From assembly GCA_003415625.1 (NCBI GenBank), contig PYIU01000001.1:8186210-8250209 (forward strand): a stretch of 64,000 bases of DNA, written 5' to 3'. This document shows positions 23,700 to 33,698 of the stretch, one piece after another (position 1 is the stretch's first letter; every line of letters begins with the position of its first letter). The stretch is from Aquanectria penicillioides. Its lineage: Eukaryota; Ascomycota; Sordariomycetes; Hypocreales; Nectriaceae. Both the position numbers and the translations under genes were made by a program. The notes below the pieces were generated by a model, which worked only from the letters and a program-made list of their open reading frames with translations, had not been told where the DNA came from and made no database searches.

Positions 23700-24709
23700 T
23701 TGTGATAGCACTTACTGGGTTGGTGGTCGGCGTGGTGGTAATGACGAGGGTAATTTCCTCATCACTATCATCTTCAGATGTAGTGGTGGGTGTGCTTGTT
23801 TCAGTGTCCGTCTGTCGGTTCGTCTCGGTGGATGTGATCGTATTCGTGGTCTGCGCTCTCTTCTGGTGTCTATGGGCTTCTTATCTTTGTCCTTGTCCTT
23901 GCTCTTGCCATCATGAGGCCTTGCTTTGCTGATCTTGCAATCCTTCTTCTTCTCACACTCCTCGTTTGCACCTTCACCACCTGAGTCTGGCTCTCCCAAG
24001 CCATCGGATGCATCAACTAAGTTTTGAAGTATGCTAACATCCGTAGCCTGCATGATCCCATTGCGCATGCGGCCGCGGCCGCGGCCTCGCACTGCCGGGA
24101 GCAAGGAGGTGAGCGAGTCGTTGACAGCGCGCAGTTCGTTGATAAGAGCGCGGAACGTTTTCTGGTTGGCGACTGCCCAGGTGGCCTTGGTAAGGGATGT
24201 GGCATGCTTCTGAGAAGCTGCAGAGCGGTCCTGGAAGTGCTTATACGTCTTGCGGAAAGCCGGATTCAAGAGCTCGCGGGCTGGTAGTTTTGCCCCGTCT
24301 GCCAGTTTCGTTGTCCCAGTCGCGGTCGTCGGTGATGCCGCTGCTGAGTTGCTTTGCTCCACCAGGTCGTAATGCTTCTGCAAGTCTTCAACGTCTTCGA
24401 ATGTGTGCACGAAGCAAGCCAGCAAGCCAGCGACTGCAGTACGCAATGACCTCCTCTGTAGGCATGGATCGATGGCAGCTAGGTCGTCATCTGTCAGTTC
24501 TCTCTTTCCCGCCGACAATTCGATGTGGCGAGGCCGACTGAGTCGCCTCAGATCATAAGCCGTACACGCTCGACTTCGATCTTAGTCCGGAAAGGATCAC
24601 AGTCAATACCATATCGCGCCGCCGACAATAGCGCATCAAGCATCTCAATGCTGCTGCTGTAGAGACCCGCCAAGGACAGCACGCCGATTGCCGTTGCTGC
24701 GACGTCCAT
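23700..24709 (-). pseudogene. HeLo-domain (prion-inhibition and propagation) protein, disabled
   Basis: The ATG at 24709 opens a peptide typical of HeLo-like domains (ATAIGVLSLAGLYSSSIEML), the family of HET-S-type membrane-active proteins. A TGA follows RVRLMI, where the family has tryptophan (WGDSVGL), consistent with TGG to TGA. A frameshift then leads into KRELTDDDLAAIDPCL and further helical sequence. A third frame change near 23870 restores a Thr-rich acidic tail, ending near the donor-like site at 23710. Helical sequence such as ALINELRAVNDSLTSLLP supports the call. In fungi such proteins can act in non-self recognition. The gene as read would not give a full product. Confidence 0.7.
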
Positions 24710-24758
24710 TACTGCTGATCAGAGAGGCAAGCGTCAGTCGTTGCTATTCTGCTCTAGT

Positions 24759-25723
24759 CTAACGATTGTGAATTGAGCCACACCACAAACCCCGGGTTCG
24801 TGTTGATGGCGAAGTGACCAACGCGCCGTTGATGGCCAGCTCGACAGAGGCCCGTTGCATCGGCTCCGGACTGTCCGGCCCCACAGTCCCCGAGGCCGCT
24901 CCGGCTAATGGCCTGAACCGCAGCGACCGAAACTCGACGGTGTCGGGCGCGTTGCTTAGCCCGATTGGTAACACCCATTTAGATTCATCATCAATGATAC
25001 GAACCCAATCCACCTCTGAAGTGTCGTCAGAGATGTGGTCCAAGCCTGAAAAGGCATTGCTTTCATCCGCGTCAGTGTGAGAGGGCAAATGCTGAGGACT
25101 TGGAACGTGACATCCCTCGCCTGGACTCGCCACCAGCCCTTGGATATTTCGTACTGCGCTTCGCTGTCTCTAAACACCTGCGGGCAATAGACGTGGCCAA
25201 CCCAACCGTTTGCTGCCTTCACTTCTCTCAAGCCGCCTATCACGCGGCCACGAACAAACTTGGCACGCCAGCACGACCGATCATCTAGCACAGAGTCTAA
25301 AGCAATGTCCTTTGCTGCCCCAAGGTTCCTCAAAGTCAGAGCAGCGGCCCCGAGGGCGTCTATAACGGCGAATACGAAGCCCTTCCCGGGCAACATCGTC
25401 CCGAACAACCAGTCCCATAAGTACTCGCTAACGCCAACCCCCAGAACGTATACTTGTGTATGCATCCTTGACAAAGATCCTCATTCCATTAAGAGAAGGC
25501 CATGCCATTTGCTCCGCGAATCTTACAAGACCCGCACCTGCCTCTCGTGCACTCGGCTGTGCAGCTAGCTCTTCTCCTCTGTAGTATCCGCCACTTGGAC
25601 CAAGACGCCGTCGATCCAACGCTCCGCTGCAATACCCATAGTCACAATACGCGGCCCGTAGTTGCCAAAATAGACCTCGGACACATGATCAATTCGCAAC
25701 TTGAGCTCATAGGCCAGTACCAT
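24759..25723 (-). pseudogene. Conserved fungal protein of unknown function, frameshifted
   Basis: Reading down the minus strand, at least three frames carry consecutive parts of one protein. VYFGNYGPRIVTMGIAAERW lies near 25690-25610. Then comes FAEQMAWPSLNGMRIFV, and then LFGTMLPGKGFVFAVIDAL and LDSVLDDRSCWRAK. The last part runs from DADESNAFSGLDHISDDTSE to a TAG at 24759. The switches near 25570, 25440 and 25120 have no credible introns. I recall a hypothetical protein family in Fusarium with this order of motifs, but no function is known. It sits 50 bp upstream of the broken HeLo gene in the same orientation, so the two may have decayed together. Confidence 0.6.
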
Positions 25724-25739
25724 CTAGAAGAGAAAGGGC

Positions 25740-26740
25740 TTAATCAGGGTATGGCCAAAGCCAAAGTCTTCAGGGAAGAGAAATATATGGTTCAAGGAGG
25801 ATGCTTTCCATCCAAAGTGGAGACGTCGTGGTTGCTACAACGCCATCCCGGGTGAGTCCTTGGTAAACACGTTTTGAATGTTAGTCACACTAATATTTGT
25901 GTCCAACATGATAATAGGCACTTTGGGCATTTGCGTTACTTTACCAGTTACTAGTTAATATTAAGATTGTTGGTAAAGGTGACAAGTTCCTAGAATACTG
26001 GGATACGAATACTGTTTATCTGTAGAATTATCAAGATATAAGCAACGAGTTTATTGGAATAGTCCTTTTCACTCCCCTATGCGGTGGATATCATTAAAAT
26101 TCATTCCATAACCTGTGCTTCAAGAATTACAGTGGAAACAAAAGGCCACGGCGCCGCGTATGGTTTTGTTGTCGGAGCCTTTCGGTACGGGAGATAAAAG
26201 ACCAAAGAAATATCTATGGGACTACGGGTAGCGGGGCCGGTACCTAGCCCCAATACACTTAGCTTTAACTGCTTTAGCCTTTAGCTCTTAACTATAGTAC
26301 AATCTATAATATAATGCAGCTAAAGAAATAAAGGAAAGGTAAAAAAATAAAGAGAAAAGAACTACTTTAATACATAATACTTACATGAGACAGAAGCAGA
26401 GGCCTAAAGAGGGAATTTTTAGTAATCCATTTTAGGTTAAGTAGGGAGAGAGGAAGGGAGGTTAGGTCGGGCAGCACTAAGACCTTTACCGAAAGGCATT
26501 CCACATAATCTCGTCATTCGGATATCGCTACCTACACTACTACACTCAAAATCAATCCAGAGTCTAGATAATACGGCTAGATAGAACACCATACACTCTC
26601 TTAAATCAAATGTTTCTGATTCTAACGGGATTCAACAACAAAATATCCGGGCATTTGACCACCCCAACGGTCAATCGATATATCAATCACAAGATGAGCG
26701 ACTTCAGCCAGACCGTAATGATCACTTCACCTCAAAAGAC
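25740..26740. other. Intergenic, AT- and purine-rich patches
   Basis: No gene seen. The part at 26270-26480 is rich in A and G with a few TA-rich tracts and contains GGGGCCGGTACCTAGCCCC at about 26233-26251. It may hold a decayed repeat. Confidence 0.4.
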
Positions 26741-26749
26741 ATCACTAAC

Positions 26750-27309
26750 ATGAATGCGAACCTAAACAATCCCACTCTTGGCAATTCGAAAGAGGGTGTT
26801 GAGACGGCCAAACCTCAAGAAAGTCCTCCTGGCTCTCCTACACGACCCTCCCCTCTGAATCTGCCTGCGTCTGCTATTGAGGATGGGTCAATAATCAAAA
26901 GCATATCCCCTAACGTCCTTCAATCCCTTTTGAGCCCTATTGCCCCCGGCGAATGGATCGTCGTGTCTTTGACTTTGACGCAATTTCTGGAAATGTCACT
27001 GTCGGCATAGAAAGGATTTAGGTTGGCCGTTACGTGGAAAACACCTCCAACGTGGGCTATTTATCCCCTATTGGTTTTAAGAGCAAAGTCGTAAGTCGCC
27101 GACACTGCGAGATTTGGCATGAGAAGGGCGAGTGGTATGCACAGGATGTCAAGAGCAGCTCCGCTGGTACCTTTTTGACCCATTTGCGCCTCAGTCCTCC
27201 AGGTGAGGCCTATTCCAAGTCGACCACGGCGATATTGTGCAGCTGGGCATTGATTTCAAGGGCGGCGAGGAGTCAATTTACTGCTGTGTTGGGACGCGAC
27301 TGGATCTGA
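26750..27309 (+). pseudogene. FHA-domain fragment, Dma1-like ubiquitin ligase relic
   Basis: The first frame (26750 to about 26940) gives a Pro/Ser-rich leader with RPSPLNLPASAIEDGS. A different frame then gives VFDFDAISGNVTVG, a TAG near 27019, then VGRYVENTSN and the FHA core GFKSKVVSRRHCEIW with VKSSS. A further frame change near 27210 is needed to reach HGDIVQLGIDFKGGEE. These motifs, in this order, match the phosphothreonine-binding FHA domain of Dma1/Dma2-type RING E3 ligases. No RING domain follows. Several breaks plus the missing C-terminus mark it as a partial, duplicated and decayed copy; the functional gene would be elsewhere. Confidence 0.75.
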
Positions 27310-27895
27310 GCTCATGACGGTGAGAGGATAATAGCAGTTTCAGCTAGATGTCTTCTCTTTGTCCCCTTGCGTTATTTTTTGAGCCAGAGATTATAAATCG
27401 TATAATTGATATCTCATTCCACTATCATGCAATCAGCTTCATCTAATTACAAAAAGGGTTGCGTGCAGATCATATCAAGCGTTCTTAGCACCTCGGCAAC
27501 ATCCAGTGCAATACAGCCGAGGGGACGCTGTGGCAGTAAAGGAGCGTCGTGCAGTGCAAGATAGATGGGAGAAAGACAGCTTGTAACAACCGGATGATTA
27601 TCCTAGAAATGACTCTTGCTCGGCAGGCAAGTTGCGTATTGGTTAATGTGCTGTGCTATCACTGCATAAACGAAGATGGTATTGCATTTGTTTAGGAAAG
27701 AAAATGTTTGCATCGAGGGAAAGGTAATAAGTACTCATTGTTGGCATAATATGTATTTCATTGTATTTCTTGCTTTCTACTCGTCGTAGTAAATTTCCTA
27801 ATCATACATTATACGCTGGGCCACAAGCACGAAGGGTGTCAAAAGACACTGGCCGGTATGTCTAAAGTTCTCGATAGCCCTCTCCCAACTTGCAA
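27310..27895. other. Intergenic, no supported gene
   Basis: This lies between the FHA relic and the 3' end of the receptor gene. No open frame of note and no repeat structure were seen. Confidence 0.5.
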
Positions 27896-29357
27896 TCACA
27901 CAGTCTGCGTTGGAGCGGGAATACCATGCTCCGAGTTTGCAGTTTCAAACGAAACACTAACCTCCTGAACACGCATAATATTCCTACCATCACCCTGCAG
28001 TAAAATAGTCTCGTCACTGTCATTTTTTATTTTAGGGTTGGCCCGAGTTGCCTCAGCGCTTGCAAAATTGTTTTTGTTATACTCGTGGCCGACGTCCTTG
28101 CGCTTTCCAGGATATGAGCTAAGATTGTAGGAGCCGCCCGTTCCGTAAGCCGAGTCATCGTGCTGTCGATAACCAGCTGAGCTGGACTCCTGGCCGCGGA
28201 CCTTGTTGTATAGGGGTCGAAGTGCTGGGAGGGTGAGACAGACAATGGTTGTCGTGACTTCGCTGGCTGTCCAAATGACTGAGTCCGAGGTAGCGTCTAT
28301 GAGTTACCCATGGTTAGAACGTTCCATTGAGAGATAGTTGTTGGTGGTTACTTACAGACGTAGTCCGCAGAGTTGCTTAGGGCTTCCAGTCCAGAGGTTC
28401 TGACAACCCCGCAAATACCGGCGCTTGATATCATTAGATGAAAAAGGCGATTTCTCCCGGTGTCATAGAGCGACTTACAAAATACCGAGACTAAGCGACA
28501 CACAAATAGTGATCCGCTCCTTGCGTTTCATGTTCAAGCCGCGAAGCGCAACCCAAGGGAAGCCTGCCAATGCAAAATCCATCACTGCGGCATACGCTGA
28601 TTGAGTTTTAGAAGGTTCCATGACGTCGAGGCTGTTTGGTTCATCACTTACCGCAGTCGATGAAAGCAACCACAGTGAGACTGATGTGGCACACCTTTTT
28701 ATCGGCCAGCTCGGGGTTCCAAATCGATTCAACTGGCGTGCATTGCGCAAAAACAGCAATAGATAAGACCATGCTCAAAACCATCATAGATATAATACAG
28801 AACCAGAGGAACCACCTGTGCCTTTTGTGCGTAAATAGTTCAGTTTGACTTCTTTTTGCAGAAATGAAGGGTGGTGCCTAGTGGACGTAATTTCACTTAC
28901 CAAGCCGCGGTAACAATACGAAGCAAGAAAACAGCAACAGAGACCTTGCCCATCCCGATAGCCATCGAGACTACTGACTGGGCGCACAGGAGCCAAAGAA
29001 CTGCATCAGCAAACTGTTGAGTTTCGAGATCGTCAACATGTTGGCCCATGCCATGAACAGCAGCACATGTTGTCAAAATGGCGAACACTGTCATGAAAAG
29101 CTGGTCAAGGTGGCTTGAGTTAGACAGTGTTTGAACATAAGCAGAGGGAAACAAGGACCAACCGCAACCAAAGCCAAACAGAGGTCATCCCAACCAATGG
29201 AACCCCTAATGTACCGACGAGTGTATATTCGCAAACTGATGAGTGTGTAGCTCAAGACATTTTCAGCCCAGAGGACCCCGACCACCATGGGACCTTTGCC
29301 CCCAAGTCCCGCCGCCTTGTACATTGTATTGAGGCTCAGAGATGGAAGATGAATCAA
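27896..29357 (-). CDS. Fungal rhodopsin-fold integral membrane protein (PTH11-like, no CFEM)
   Basis: Six exons (29357-29163, 29100-28901, 28821-28652, 28596-28479, 28423-28356, 28296-27896) joined by GT-AG introns of 55-79 bp give 383 residues, all phases consistent. Seven hydrophobic segments fit the fungal rhodopsin domain. Key landmarks are SLRIYTRRYIRGSIGWDDLC, an AVHGMGQHV loop, VFAQCTPVESIWNPE and ASEVTTTIVCLTLPALRPL. The tail of about 110 residues is polar. No signal-type CFEM region precedes the membrane domain, unlike the receptor at 16 kb. It is a plasma membrane candidate; the ligand is unknown. The first methionine could be 29357 or M12, a few residues later. Confidence 0.85.
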
Positions 29358-30468
29358 GTAGAAGCAGAGACAGTCACGGAACGCTGGACCAGTGGACCGC
29401 TTCGGAAAGATTCATGTGTGGGGGTATGGCGGGCTTGGTCAACGCAGTATATGTGAAATGCAAAAGGGGCTCAGAAGACTTGTCAATCAAGCTCACAGGG
29501 CGTGGGGAGCTGCAAAATGCGGATCACCATCGTTTAGTTTTCGTCAGGCCCATCTTTTCTCAACCTCGCTTCATGGGGTCCCCGGGATCCTGGGGTTTTC
29601 TTTTCTTTTTTTTTCGGTCCGGTTGCTCTCAGCAAGCGAAGAGGAGAGAGACTTATGTACCTGGGCCGGAAACTCCATATCATTCACCCGGCAGCCTAGG
29701 CTTGAAACAGAAACCGTTGCAAGGTTTTCTCGTTGACCAACGAGCGGCGCATCCTTGCCTCTAGCGACCTGCATCCGCTTGTCGAACCACATGCGCTCCT
29801 CTAGACACCTTACAACGGTTTAAGATTGGCGACGATCGTTCGACGGGCTAAGAACCCGCACTCGCACGCCCTGGCTCAACTCATGACGCGTCTATTTGTC
29901 CCCCAAAAACGTGGTGAAGTCACGTTAATGGACCTTATGCAAGAGCCCCCCACTTGTATCTAAAAGGGTGGGAAACGGCATTTCCTGAAATGAGAACCTG
30001 AAAGTTTCCAATGCCGGTTCTGTCAAGTTGGTGCTGCAGAGCTCGACAAACCGCCAGGGACTCACGTCTGAAGAGTCGAAGCGAAGAGGAAGATCGGCAT
30101 TGCCTGGAGTGGAGCGCTACGCCGATCTTATAGTGCCACTTTTCCAGCCCCTCAGTGGGGAGTGGGACGGGTCAACGGCTGCGGGGACTGGGGAATACCC
30201 TTGAACCCTGCGCAACGCATGCGGAAAGTCCGAATTATAGCGTTGACGTGGTTCCATAGTCAGCTTCGTCCATCTCGGATAGCACCTGAGGCAAGGAGCC
30301 TCCACCCGCCGCGTTCGGAGAAGAAGATGCTGTAGGCCAGGAGGCACGGAATAGAAATTGACCAAGGTGGCTTCTCTTTTAGTACCCCTTCTTCATCGCA
30401 CTGCTACTGTGTTTGTTAACGTTTTGATACACGCTAGACTTTATTTTCCCATTCTCAAACACTCAAAA
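29358..30468. other. Divergent intergenic region
   Basis: About 1.1 kb between the receptor and the first short-chain dehydrogenase. It contains a pyrimidine tract with TTTTCTTTTTTTTTTC near 29600 and several CCCC/GGGG motifs. No gene was seen. Confidence 0.5.
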
Positions 30469-31372
30469 ATGGCTGACAGCGCTAAAGTTCACAAAGGCAA
30501 GCTTGCTATTGTCACAGGCTCAGCTCGTGGTATGTCCATGTATCCTCCTCAAGTCAGCAACATAACTTGGCTCATTTTGATTAGGCATTGGGGCATACAT
30601 TGCCCGTCATCTCGCTGCCAAGGGTGCAAACATTCTCGTCAACTATGCAACGAAGTCTTCTGATGGGCTGGCCATAACTTTGTGTAAAGAGCTCGAGGAA
30701 AACCACTCTGTCAAGGCTGTAGCTTGCAGAGCGGACATCAGCAACCTCGAAGATTGCAACCAGATTATTTCTGTCTGCAAAGACCACTTTGGCGGCGACG
30801 CGTTGAGGATTGACATCATCGTGCACAACGCTGCTGTCCTGTATCTCGGGCCCGTCGAGTCTGTCAGGCAAGAAGAGTTTGACCACATCTACCGTGTCAA
30901 TGTTCTCGGTCCTGCCTTGTTGACTGGTGTGTGTAAACCTTACTTGCCGACAGACCGGTCGGGTCGTATTGTGATGGTGTCGAGCATCAATCCCAAGGTG
31001 GGTACACCCGGCACCACTCTGTACGCCGGTACCAAAGCATCCATGGAGGCGATGGCAAGGGTTTGGTGCCGTGAGCTGGCGGAGAATTGCACAGTCAATA
31101 CGATCAACCCAGGTCCAGTCATGACCAGCATGTACCTAACGGCACCTGACTCGGTGAAGGAGCAGCTGGGACTGTGGAACCCCCTGACGCCTCTTGTTCC
31201 CGTCCGAGACTCGGACAATGAAGAGGTTCAAGAGCTAGGTAGGAAGTTTGGAGGTCGGGCCGCGTACCCAGAGGAGATCGCCGATCTCGTCGGCATGATT
31301 TGTAGCCGAGAATCTCGGTGGATGACTGGCAGTTTGATTAGCGCGAATGGGGGGCTCTCATTCAGCACCTAG
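30469..31372 (+). CDS. Short-chain dehydrogenase/reductase (classical SDR)
   Basis: Two exons, 30469-30529 and 30585-31372, with a 55 bp GT-AG intron that splits the cofactor motif, give 282 residues. The TGSARGIG cofactor-binding motif is at 16-23, HNAA at 101-104, and the catalytic residues are S154, Y167 and K171 in YAGTK. This fits NAD(P)(H)-dependent oxidoreductases related to 3-oxoacyl reductases. The C-terminus GSLISANGGLSF is the usual tail. Nothing is broken. The gene faces a second SDR 488 bp downstream on the other strand. The substrate cannot be read from sequence. Confidence 0.9.
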
Positions 31373-31860
31373 CTAGATACAACAGCAGGCCTACATAGGA
31401 GGTAGTTTTCCAGTTGATTTGTTCAATGATGCAGATATTCGTGGCGAAATGGTATTAAGCTGTCGTGAGAGAATCAATGCTATGGTTCGGATCCGCAATT
31501 CTCCGTCAAAACAGGCGGAGGCAACAGCCCCCACACACTGCCAGCAACTTAACATAGGAGATGTGATCTGCAAGGGGGCTTGTACTGTATCCGTACCTTA
31601 GTGCGCGCGAATCCCTAGCTCTCTCTCCGGCATCACCCTAGTATACGCGCGGCAAAGACATCACCAATGCCGGATCACGGCAGGGAATGGATTAACGTAC
31701 CGTGCTGCACAGGGAGACAAGGGTTGTTGCATTTTCGTCAAGGTTACGTACATGGGACAGGCGTACCCGAAGGATGAAGGACGAGCTGTAAGGTGGCATT
31801 CCGCCGCGAACTCTTGATAACTAACGAACTACTGCAGTCTAATCATGCTACAAATGGCGC
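31373..31860. other. Short intergenic gap between convergent SDR genes
   Basis: This 488 bp gap holds the 3' ends of both genes. No coding or repeat signal was seen. Confidence 0.5.
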
Positions 31861-32715
31861 TTATTTGGCCATGAACCCTCCATCAATGGGCAGAGCGATA
31901 CCGGTCACATACGACGAGGCCGGTGAGCACAGCCAGAGAGAACCTTGGGCAACCTCGTGGGGCATACCGAATCGCCTGAGATAGCTAACGTTGGGCGCAA
32001 ACTCGTCATGGGTGGTACCCATAATCTCCAATGCCTTCGCGGACATTGCAGTCTGCATGAACTTGGTCAGTTTCCACAAGGCATGTCACCTAGGAAGCAA
32101 TCTGTAAGAACTCACAAAGATGGCACCCGGAGCCACAGCGTTGACACGAATATTGTGCGGACCGCCTTCCATGCTTGCGTGCTTGGTTAAGCCAATTAAA
32201 GCGTGCTTGGCCGCCGTGTAGGCTGGCATGTTGGGCTGTGGCTTGAAGGCGTTGATGCTGGCGATGTTGACGATGGCGCCGCCACCCCCTTGGGCAATGA
32301 ACTGGTTCATCTCGTGCTTAACGCACAGTGCAGTACCCGTGAGGTTAATGCCGATTAGCTTGTTCCAATAGACCTCGTCGAAGTCCGTCAGAGGAGTCTT
32401 GTCCGGCGTCAGAGCAGCGTTATTCACAGCACAGTCTAGGCGGCCAAACTTGTCCACGACGAACTTGATGAGGGCCGCGACATCCTCTGAGGACGAGATG
32501 TCCGCCTTAGTGAAGTAGATTTCTCCGAGAGCTGACAGTTCCCTGGCAACCTCGTTTCCCTTCTCTTCCTGCAAGTCGCAGATGACTACCTTTGCACCAG
32601 CCTTGAGGAAGACTGAGGCCGTGGCTTCTCCCATACCCTGTGCGCCACCAGTGATGAGCGCGACCTTATCCTTGAGGGTTGCGAAAATCTCGCTTTCGGG
32701 GATTTGAGGGGCCAT
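31861..32715 (-). CDS. Short-chain dehydrogenase/reductase (classical SDR)
   Basis: Two exons, 32715-32116 and 32052-31861, with a 63 bp GT-AG intron, give 263 residues. TGGAQGMG is at 22-29, NNAA at 98-101, and the catalytic S153, Y166 and K170 sit in YTAAK. The C-terminal SYVTGIALPIDGGFMAK is typical of bacterial-like and fungal SDRs that bind NAD(P). A short methionine-containing frame continues upstream, but the ATG at 32715 gives the family-length protein. It is convergent with the other SDR and intact. The reaction is unknown. Confidence 0.9.
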
Positions 32716-33698
32716 GCTGACTGATTGATTTGGAAAAAAGAAGCAGGAAGGAATACTGATGAGGGTTGATTGGTATAACACAGAGAGCTGTGCAAGAACG
32801 GTGGATGGCGAAATGATGAGAAACACCATGAAAAACACACTTAAATAGAGCAATCAAACAGCGGTCAGGTCACGACTTGGTTGGCTCATCAGTAGCAGAC
32901 CTCATACGGTACCCATTCAGATAATGCAGAAACCATGTCAAAGACTTCCATTGCCCACAGGGATTTAGAATGTTGGCTCAGGAACAGTCCATCCTTGACC
33001 TTGATCATGAAGAATAAGAGGCTTTTTGACTTGTTAGGAAAACTACGCGGACTAATCCCGCTAGGTCAGTACCTCTTAATTTACCAGCATCTTAAGTATA
33101 TGTACCCATATTTGAACGTTACTCAGGTGCGATGAAATTGTACCTCTACTGGTCGTCCGACAACTGGAGCTTGTCACAAGCTACCATTTGAAATGCCTGT
33201 GGGCTCTATGTTACAGTAGTATTCGTGTATTGGGGTCACGCCACAATCCCCGGGATCCTTGGGCCGACCAACATCTCGACAACCAACATCTTGGAAGGAT
33301 CTGCATGCCCGGTCTTGCCAGTGTACGGCCCCGTTTCATGTCATAGATTCTGCTGCCCCCCCACCAGCACCTGGCTCGTCGCACGGTAGCGTCCGTCCCT
33401 CCAGCCAGGATTAGGAATCTCTACAGGCGCCCTCGCCTAGTTGGGGGGTTCCGCATTTGACCCCCCCTTAAGACCCTCAGGGATCTTGAAGTCTCTCGAA
33501 TTGCTTCCCAGGACCCCGGTAGGTGGAAGCGGATTGCAACGCCATGCAGCCACATTAGATAGTTCTCGTGTGCGGGCCCGAATTGTCTCTTTTCTCTTCT
33601 AACTCAAACGGCCCTCGAGTTGTTTTCCCCTTTCCATCTTCACCTACAACTTTCTTCGCCAATTCAGCTCTAGAGTCTCTTGGATTGGCGACGCAAAC
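32716..33698. other. Divergent intergenic region with GC-rich motifs
   Basis: Promoters of the SDR and the sugar transporter lie here. CCCC-rich elements cluster at 33240-33480, including possible CreA-type (CCCCGG, CCCCGT) and STRE-type (CCCCTTA) sites. No gene was seen. Confidence 0.45.
33443..33466. promoter_or_regulatory. G6/C6 inverted repeat in the sugar transporter promoter
   Basis: GGGGGGT at 33443-33449 and ACCCCCC at 33460-33466 form perfect 7-base arms around a 10-base spacer, about 230 bp before the transporter ATG. It could be a hairpin or a dimeric zinc-cluster factor site. Function is unproven. Confidence 0.4.

Noticed and set aside
23702..24541. Long plus-strand open frames opposite the HeLo locus.
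   Set aside because: They are antisense reads of the coding strand, where family motifs are on the minus strand.
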